Shown here: one piece after another, positions 56,738 to 64,000 of the stretch
How the letters are laid out: each line of letters opens with the position of its first letter
How positions within the stretch are numbered: position 1 is the stretch's first letter
Assembly (NCBI GenBank): GCA_033961575.1
Contig: CM066727.1
Span: 121,322,434 to 121,386,433 of the forward strand
DNA from: Aselliscus stoliczkanus
Taxonomy: Eukaryota; Chordata; Mammalia; Chiroptera; Hipposideridae
Direction: 5' to 3'
DNA length: 64,000 nt
Program-made: the position numbers and the translations under genes
The notes under the pieces: generated by a model
Told to the model about the DNA's origin: nothing
The model's input: the letters and a program-made list of their open reading frames with translations, nothing else
Databases searched by the model: none

Positions 56738-56885
56738 TTTTTTTTTTTTTTAGCAGTTCATTTATTTGTGGAAGATTTATATTCAAATCCATACTGCTGG
56801 AGTCAGAGTCACTGTCAGTCTTACGGAAGAGTCCCTTCAATATTCCTTGCAATCTTATTGGTGTCACATTTTGAGTACACATTCT
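56738..56885 (-). pseudogene. possible 3' end of a retrocopied mRNA
   Basis: On the minus strand, AATAAATGAACTGCT is followed directly by an A14 run (plus-strand T-run at 56738-56751). That is a poly(A) signal about 10-15 nt before a poly-A tail, as in a processed mRNA. Upstream the sequence is more balanced (GGGACTCTTCCGTAAGACTG). One frame of 60 residues includes TDSDSDSSSMDLNINL, but it has no stop before the tail, so if real this is 3' UTR. I found no target duplication and do not recognise the source gene. Confidence 0.35.
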
Positions 56886-56889
56886 AGAG

Positions 56890-57680
56890 TATCATTCAAA
56901 AACTGTATTGCATTTTGATTTGCAAAGATGGAACAAAAATAGGTAGCTAAGACATTGGACGAAAAATAAAACATTTCTGTCCCTTCAAAAGATTTTAAAA
57001 GATTAGGAAATACAAAAACCTGTAATGATTTTTCTTACCTTTCTCCATTCAGCAGTGTGACATTGGGCATTTACACTCCTAGGTGACATCAGTATAAAAT
57101 GTGAGCATCTCTTTGAAATCAGATATTTCTGTGGCCTGTCAGATTCTAGGGAGGGTGAAAAAAGGAGCTGGCTGGGTGGAATGAATGTGATGAAGAATTG
57201 TGGGAAATGTAGTAGGAAATAGTAACTCAATAACAGTGTAAAAGTGAAGAGCAAAGGACAATACCATTCAAAATTTAGAGATCCTAGTATCTGAGCTGAC
57301 TTGACTGTGCCGTTATAGCTTACCCAGGAGAGTCAAATACAGGAAACATAGTATATATGTCATTGTCACGGTGCTCCTGGACTCAATACCCTAGGAACTG
57401 GATTTGAATAATCTTGTGCATCAGCCTGGAATATTGACCCTGCCTAGTGTGACATCGAACTTTCTAATGTACTAGTTCAGCTTTGTGAGTCCTAAAAGGA
57501 GCACTTCAGAGAACATCAACACCCTGGTGGCCTGTTACAGGCTCACACAGTGGGTTTTGTTTAGCTCACACTGTGTTTTCATTTGTAAGCCAATGTGTTA
57601 AAACTTTGATAGCTCATATAAATACTTGATTTCTTACTTTTTCTAAAAATGGGTACATCTAGTACATCTAACAATGCTGA
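56890..57680. other. unique stretch, nothing recognised
   Basis: Contains a small inverted repeat CACAGTG...CACTGTG at 57546-57575. No gene or repeat family is supported. Confidence 0.4.
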
Positions 57681-57684
57681 ACCC

Positions 57685-57809
57685 AGATTTCTTTTTTTTT
57701 TTTTTGAGGGCAGTGTCACTGGCCCTCATATGTAGGACCAAACCGGGGCTGCTGGCTTCCCAAGCCAGCACTTAACCACCGTGCCACTCAGCAGGCCCTA
57801 GATTTCTTT
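57685..57809 (-). mobile_element. tRNA-derived SINE, short form
   Basis: The body is 57695-57799. On the minus strand it reads GGGCCTGCTGAGTGGCACGG, then GCCCCGGTTTGGTCCTACA and GGGCCAGTGACACTGCCCTC, then poly-A. The target duplication AGATTTCTTT lies at 57685-57694 and 57800-57809. Confidence 0.88.
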
Positions 57810-58130
57810 ATTACTACAATTGTAGACTGGAATCAAGAGAGGCATATCCTTCAGCCAGGGGGTATAGTTCCCACAGTACACGTTGTGCCCTCTTGTTTCC
57901 CTGATACTGTGACCAACTATTCATTGGGGTTTATTATCAACCTTATAGCTTACCTTATACTTTTATTTTTATACTAGAAATATATATATTTACCTGTTAT
58001 ATTTTTGTCACATTTTGGGGAACCTACTTGGAACTTGAATTTGTGACACCTGTGTATTTGGCTTCCCATTATCCACAGTACATGATTAAACCACTCAGCC
58101 TGACATACATCTAATGTTCCCTGATTGTAT
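57810..58130. other. unique stretch, nothing recognised
   Basis: No gene or repeat family recognised. Confidence 0.4.
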
Positions 58131-58132
58131 CT

Positions 58133-58465
58133 CAGTCATTCATTCAGCATGTGTTTATTGAAAGTCTATTATGGTGTTACATACAGGAGCAGTGGTGGTG
58201 GCATTAGTGGAGGGGCTGCAAGGGTGAAAAAGGCACAGTCCCTCTTCCCAAGGATCCCGGAGTCTATGAGGACAAAGGGATTTCATAGAATTCGAATTCA
58301 ATGTAGTAGTAAGTGCTGTAAAACAGTGTGTTCATAGAACATTATTTTTACAGAAGCACACAGCAAAGCAATATCAATTCTAACTCAGGCTGGGAGATTT
58401 GGGAAGCTTTGACAGAGGAGATGACACATGGACTACGCTCTGTAGAATTTATGAAGCTTTGTGGA
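58133..58465 (+). mobile_element. L2 3' fragment
   Basis: CAGTCATTCATTCAGCATGT, TTTATTGAAAGTCTATTATG, AGGCACAGTCCCTCTTCCCA and ATGACACATGGACTACG follow L2. Confidence 0.6.
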
Positions 58466-58488
58466 TAGGTATTTAATGCTTGTGAAAG

Positions 58489-58532
58489 TAATAATGATAA
58501 TAATAATAATAATAATAATAACAATAATAACA
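58489..58532. repeat. (AAT)n microsatellite
   Basis: About 40 bp of AAT/ATA trinucleotide with two AAC interruptions; the leucine-rich minus-strand frame over it is an artefact. Confidence 0.95.
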
Positions 58533-60555
58533 AAGTTCACAATTCTTTGATACTCCCTTTTTTTGAAACTACTCCTTCCCTTTGTTATAGAAGCAACCAG
58601 ACACTCTGGGATCTCTCCTTCCCCTTTTCATCCTCAATTTTTTCAGGACAAAAATCTCTGGAGGTTCAGCACTGCTTCCACCTTTCCTCTGCTTCCCAAG
58701 AACCCTTCAAGCTCAAAAGGCTCTACGGTCCTTAACTAATTTTAGTTTATCTGTTGCATGGGCAAAATGTTCCTGTGTTGGTCAGTCTGGAACAATTTAC
58801 AATTTGCATGATATATGTTTTCCCAGTTCTGAGTCTTAAATAATTTGGGGTGTGTGAGTGTGTGTGTGTCTGTGTGTGTGTAGAGGGCACAGAAATAGAC
58901 AATGATGGAACGCTTCTGAACTGTTATGGTAATTTGAGATTTAAAAACATTGACATTGACAAATCATTTCCTAACACCCACAATTATAACTAATTAAGAT
59001 CTTTTACTGTGGAATCCAACAGTATGCTTTTTTATATTCTACTTTTCTGAGTTAATTCAAAAATCCTTATTTATCTTTAGTAATTTATAATGTACATGAC
59101 AGAATTAATGCATCTTAGTTTATTTTGGTTTTAAATGATCTACTTATAAATCCCGGAAAAGCTGGTATTTATAAAGATAATTGACAGAAGATGAATGGCC
59201 AACATTAGAAACTGTACCAGGACTGATGGAAGTATGATGCATAGCCTGGGAAATGAATATGTTACTTTTTGATCTGAGGTAAATGCTATTTGTTTGTCAA
59301 AGTGTAGGCTTATTTATTATATTTAACCAAATATTTAATTATTAAATTCATGCTTTGAAAAATAAAACTATATTCTTTATATCTATAACTATTCTTAAAT
59401 AATTAGATATGATTAAATTATACTTTCAAGTCTCCAGAGACATGTAAGAAGTAAAATATACTATATTATACTGTAATATATATTTAATATATCTATATCA
59501 TATATATAATTTTGTTTTGTTTATTTTTATCCATTAGGAAAAAAAAAACCCTCAAATGAACTGCAGAAATATCCCCTTAAAAGCAAATCAAAAACTAAAT
59601 AATAGTTTTCCAAAATATCCCTAAATTTAGGTGTTCTTCCTTTACATATCAGAAAAGGTATCAAGTTATACTTCAAAGTCAAGATTTTAAATATTTAACC
59701 TCCAAACAGTATATTTAAAAGTCCAGGCATTTTAAGTTATGCACTTGTGTTTCTTTTGCCCAATAATTTAATTCAATGGTCTTAATTAATGAAAAGTGAT
59801 GTATGTTTTGTGAGGCACAAGTATAACTTATCATAATTTGAAACTATCAATCAAGATATTGAAAAAGAAGCTTTGACTCTACCATTTTTGAAATGAGGCC
59901 AAAACTTAATAGGGGAAAGCACTTTCCATTCAATTTCTACCTGTTTCATAAAATAAGTTCACAATTGGCACCAATAACTTTCGAATTCAGAAAAGACCAG
60001 GAAATTCTTTAGAGCGTCACCTACACTCTTTGGTTGCTCCAACTGAGTTTCTCTGTATTGTCCCGTACTATTATCATGGCTATATACTCTTGATTCCACC
60101 GTGTGGTAGAAATGTACATTTTAGGTGTCTATTTTTAGAATATGAAACATCCTTGGTTGTGAGACATTACTGTTTGCTTGAATGAGTGCAGAGTGGTAGC
60201 TGGGGTTACAATCAGGAATCTTTTTTATAAGACAGTTATAGGCTACAAACACTGTGTTGATTTAAGAGAATAATTCCAGAAAGCTAAGGTGGGTTTCCTT
60301 GGGCTTATCACATAGTACCTAAGTGTCCCTTGAAGCTTATGTGGTGGCAGGGTATGTACAAAAGAGAGGAATTTAATAGAGCAATAATTATTATCTTGTT
60401 AACTGGCCATACAAAAGTAAACTCCAGCCAGTATACTTGGGAAAGTCTGGAACTAGTCACCTGGAAGTGAGTGGCATGACTCAAGTAGGGTACAAGGGAC
60501 ACGGGCAAAGGAATTGAATTTCAAGGTAAGACTCTGCTTAGGAGCAGTTTACTCT
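58533..60555. other. unique AT-rich stretch
   Basis: Contains an interrupted TG tract at 58851-58881 and an AT-palindromic tract at 59456-59512. No gene or repeat family is recognised. Confidence 0.4.
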
Positions 60556-60559
60556 TTTG

Positions 60560-61165
60560 ACACATATTTATAGATGATTATTAAGTGCTATGGGTCTACA
60601 AGAGATCGGAATGAAACACAAATAAGATATATAGGCCTTATTTTCAAGGGTCGCAGAGTTTAGTGAATTATTTAGGCACCTACATAGATTGTTATGTATA
60701 ATGAAGTAAATCACTGATGATTAATAAAGGTACCAGAGATTATGCAAATTTGGATGAGAGATACCTTATTCATCCTGAAAGGTTATGAAGTAGGGAGGTG
60801 AAAGGTATTCCAGATGAGGAAACAGAATGTGCACAGACACTAAAAGGCATGTGTTAAGGGTAGCAGAATTGTTTGATTCTTGGTTGAGTGTAAAGTGGAA
60901 ATCAATGTGTAGCCAAATTTGAGGCTGGTGAAATAGGCAGACTTCTAGTCAGGAGGATCTTGTTTTCCACTCTATGGTATATTGCCCCTGTCCATGATGG
61001 GAAGTCACTGAAGGGATTTAAGAAAGGGAGTTTTATGGATAAAAATTATATTTCACTTCAAATATTCCTGCAGCTGTTGCAGATGATACATAAGAGGAGT
61101 TAAAGCAAAAGGCAAAGATTGTAGTTTGGAGATTATTGTAGTGGTTCTTCTGAGGAATGGTGAGG
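60560..61165 (+). mobile_element. L2 LINE 3' portion
   Basis: TTATTAAGTGCTATGGGTCT, TTTCAAGGGTCGCAGAGTTT, GGTATTCCAGATGAGGAAAC, TGATGGGAAGTCACTGAAGG and GGAGATTATTGTAGTGGTTC are collinear with L2. Confidence 0.7.
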
Positions 61166-61169
61166 TCTG

Positions 61170-61450
61170 ACCCATGAGAGTTGGTTTAATTGGGTTAAAC
61201 ATACAGGGGGTAACAGGTTTGAAATTTATTTGGGAAGTAAAGGAGGAAAAAAATAGGGGTTGGTGTGCAGCAGTTATTGCAGAGACAATGCTGTGTGTTC
61301 AGCACACCCCTTTAATTTTCCTCCCAAGCTTACAAATAGATTGCATTTCCCAGCCTTCATTGCAGTTAGGGTGGCCTTATGATGGTGCTCTGGCTAGAGG
61401 CATATAATTAGAATGGCTATTTGCTACTTCTGGTCCTGGCTTATAAATTT
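61170..61450. mobile_element. unnamed old interspersed repeat (probable)
   Basis: GATTGCATTTCCCAGCCTTC, then CAGTTAGGGTGGCCTTATGA and GGTGCTCTGGCTAGAGGC match a common old mammalian repeat (CATTTCCCAGCCTCCCTTGC ... GTGGCCATGTGAC). I do not recall its name. Confidence 0.4.
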
Positions 61451-61749
61451 TTTTTATAATCTTGCAGTTATTCTTCTTACTCCTCTGGATGCAAAGAGTC
61501 CTGGGAAATAGTCTAAGACTTTAGGGGAGGGCATAGCACTTGATAGAAGAATTCTGTCTCGCTGAGTAACTCTAAGAAGCAAAGCCATGCTACTGACCCA
61601 CATTGAACTTTATTATACTTAATTTGGCATTTGTTTGTTATAACTCTAATTTACCTTACTTAAGTTACATAAGTAAAAGAAAAAAAAGAACAAAACAAAG
61701 AAAAACAGACAAACAAACAAGAAAAGCAAAATGAACATTTTCAGACGGG

Positions 61750-62300
61750 AAAGGATCATTTCAGTTTTAACATGGTGAATTTGAGGTGATATGAAGTGAT
61801 TACCAACAAAAGGAAACCCTAAGAGTAGATAAGGTTATTGAGGAGAGTGATTGATTATGGAAAATAGTAAGTAAAGGATGAAATTCTGGGACCACCAAAA
61901 GTTAAAACTCAGAAATTTGTATAAGAAAAACAAGGAGCTGAAACTGGAGAGAAAGTCAAGGTCAAATCAAGAGGAACTTCAGTTTCCCTTTAAGGTGTCA
62001 GAATTTTACTCTTGAAAAGATGTAAATCTCTGATTGATTTAACAGGGGAGTGATATGGTAAGATTTGAATTTTCGTTAGATTTCCCTTATAGCTCAGGAG
62101 ATTATATGTGTGGACCTAAAACACTAAAGAAGAGTTAAGAGGCTACTTCTGTAGACCTCGTGGTTTACCCAAAGCTGTCTTGGAAACAACATAAATAAAA
62201 TTGCAAGGACAGAAAATACATTTAATGGAGAAAATGATCAAAGGTGCCAAAACGAAGAGAGAGTTTCATTTTTATCATGTTGAGTTTATCCATATGGCAG
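61750..62300 (+). mobile_element. L2 fragment (probable)
   Basis: TTCAGTTTTAACATGGTGAA, GAGGTGATATGAAGTGATTA and AACAGGGGAGTGATATGGTA resemble L2. Order and copy boundaries are unclear, and more than one piece may be present. Confidence 0.45.
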
Positions 62301-64000
62301 TCAGTGGGGACTTTAGCCATATTGTTATGGGTGAAGCATGACCAGGGGCGGGAAACAGAGACTGCAAAAGTAGACAAGCTTTGTGAGAAAGTACTGGAAG
62401 AAACTGGATTTTATCCAGAGGCATGTACTTAGGGTTACATGATTTTTATTGTTGATTTTTGTAAGGATGGAAAAGATGTATGCATATTTACATGCTAAAA
62501 GGAAAAAAAACCAAAAAAACAGAAGATAGAGAAAGCAAAGTTCCAGGGACAGGAGAGGGAGTGGAATCAGTCTAAATTGGTGGTGGGTTTAACCTGAATA
62601 AGTCCTGAGAGAACCTTAATATCAGAGACTAGAGGAAAAAAAGTGATGTTTGTAGATGTAGATGGCAGAAAATGAGATAGTCCAAATCTGATTTCCTCTA
62701 TCTTCTCTAGAAGAGATGAGCAAAAACGTTGAACAAGATGCTGGAAAATGTGTGTATAGAATGGTCCCTGAGGATACCAGAACCTCGTAACCAAGGACAT
62801 ATGAAAATATCAATACATAGTACTAAAATTATTTATTTTGAAGCCAAGGACAATGATTGGTATGAAATTTCCAAATTTTCATTATAATGATTAATTCAAG
62901 TGTTAGATTTCAGTTTCTAAAACCAACTATTTTTCAGTGATTTGGGGGTTTAAGTGCAATAATATTTTATGTCATTGCTGAGTTACCCTTTCTATTGACC
63001 ATATATTAATATATAAACATATTTACTATATAATTAAAAAATAAAGTAGCAGGAACTGCATAGTAACTTACACAAGGCCTGCCCTCATCTTCGTTTCTTA
63101 AACCCATCTGGGAACACAGGTAGACCAGGAATTCATTCTGTCAGTAATTCTACCTCACAATGTTCATTTCTACATATCATCCTAAAGCATGACTACAGGA
63201 CAAGAAAAAAAATCCTTCTGAAATAGAAATCCAAGGGTGTCAGCACTTTGTTCATGGAAGAATTTCATGAAATGAGATTGCCTATAAAATAAGCCTCAGG
63301 TGGTGTTGATGACAAAATCAATACCATTATGGAAACGTCAACACCACTTCTACCAAGAGGCTTTTCTTGAAACAGGTTAAGCTGAGAGCCTCTCCTCAGT
63401 GCTGTTATCAAACCAAGCACACCCCTGACGTCACATTCCATGCATGGAATTAGGTTCCCTTATCTGCCTCCTAGAATAAACTCAGCCCTTGAAAACATGG
63501 ACTGTAATCTGTTCATTTATATTTCTAGAACTTTGAAGATTGCTTGGTATATTGTAGGAAATCACTAGCTGGTAATTGAATAAAATTTTAAAAAGAAGTG
63601 AATTATTGAACAAATAAGTGGATAAATATTCTCATATTCAAAGAAGGTATAGGTTTCTTTGGTTTAGTGCCAGACCACACAGATAAAGCTACAGTTTATT
63701 TTCTCGAAACAAAAAAAAGAAAACAAATATATTGGCAGCAAGAATACACAGAACATATATTTCATTTATACATACAATAACTGCCATGATACCATTTCTT
63801 ATTTGTTTAGAAATGCTAAATAAAAATACGAGAAATGCCACAGAGTAAATTTGTGCTATTGCATTCAACAGTAATGCTGCATTATACAATACAATTAGCA
63901 AAAGGCTTTCTGGCCTGGGATTCTGTAGCTCAGGAAGCGAAACTTCAATTACCAGTTAAAGTCACTGCATTGCAGCAGGAATGTAAATTGCAGAATAGAT
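62301..64000. other. unique stretch to window end
   Basis: No gene or repeat family recognised. Short minus-strand frames at 62567-62813 and 63689-63901 have no known motif. Confidence 0.4.

Noticed and set aside
58348..58533. Leucine-rich frame resembling a signal peptide
   Set aside because: Translation of the (AAT)n microsatellite on the minus strand.

Overview
The window is non-coding nuclear DNA from a mammal, most likely a bat. It is AT-rich, has no long open frame outside transposon remnants, and is dense in nested L1, L2, MIR, MLT1 and mariner copies. The best clue to the lineage is a tRNA-derived SINE present in eleven copies. Its head begins GGGCCGGCCGAGTGGCG and keeps pol III A and B boxes; its long form ends in a CCCCAATAAAATCTTT tail. 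This resembles the VES-like SINEs I know from horseshoe-bat relatives (Rhinolophoidea). That assignment rests on memory of the family, not on a search. I see no exon, no conventional host gene and no intact RNA gene.

Layout. 1-10 kb: unique AT-rich DNA, one SINE variant, a broken mariner with part of a transposase (2.33-2.88 kb), L2 and MIR pieces, a 22-nt U6 snRNA-like scrap between direct repeats (8.5 kb), a hAT-like repeat and a longer L2 (9.2-10.1 kb). 10-14.5 kb: an old L1 ORF2-to-3' end carrying a small mariner-type MITE and a long SINE, then an L1 3' end split by a head-to-head palindromic mariner flanked by TA (13.33-14.09 kb). 14.5-29 kb: mostly unique DNA with scattered L1, L2, MIR and SINE copies and a nested pair of L1 3' ends (25.2-25.9 kb). 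29.2-32.4 kb: a minus-strand L1 with its 5' region, ORF1 remnant, part of the ORF2 endonuclease and 3' UTR, lacking the rest of ORF2 and bounded by a perfect 15-bp target-site duplication. 32.4-48.3 kb: L2, MLT1, MIR and SINE copies in unique DNA. 48.3-51.96 kb: a second L1, plus strand, also missing most of ORF2 and ending in three diverged tandem 3'-UTR units. 52-64 kb: SINEs, an MLT1 piece, MIR, L2 and long unique stretches, including a possible 3' end of a retrocopied mRNA at 56.74 kb.

How the parts relate: the non-autonomous elements (SINEs, deleted L1s, the U6 scrap, the possible retrocopy) would all have needed reverse transcriptase from full-length L1s elsewhere. Several insertion sites can be rebuilt exactly, which gives a relative order of events: hAT-like repeat, then deleted L1, then short SINE at 29-32.6 kb; old L1, then truncated L1 at 25.2-25.9 kb; L1 3' end, then palindromic mariner at 13.1-14.2 kb. 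I found no previously undescribed functional system. The most unusual object is the palindromic mariner.
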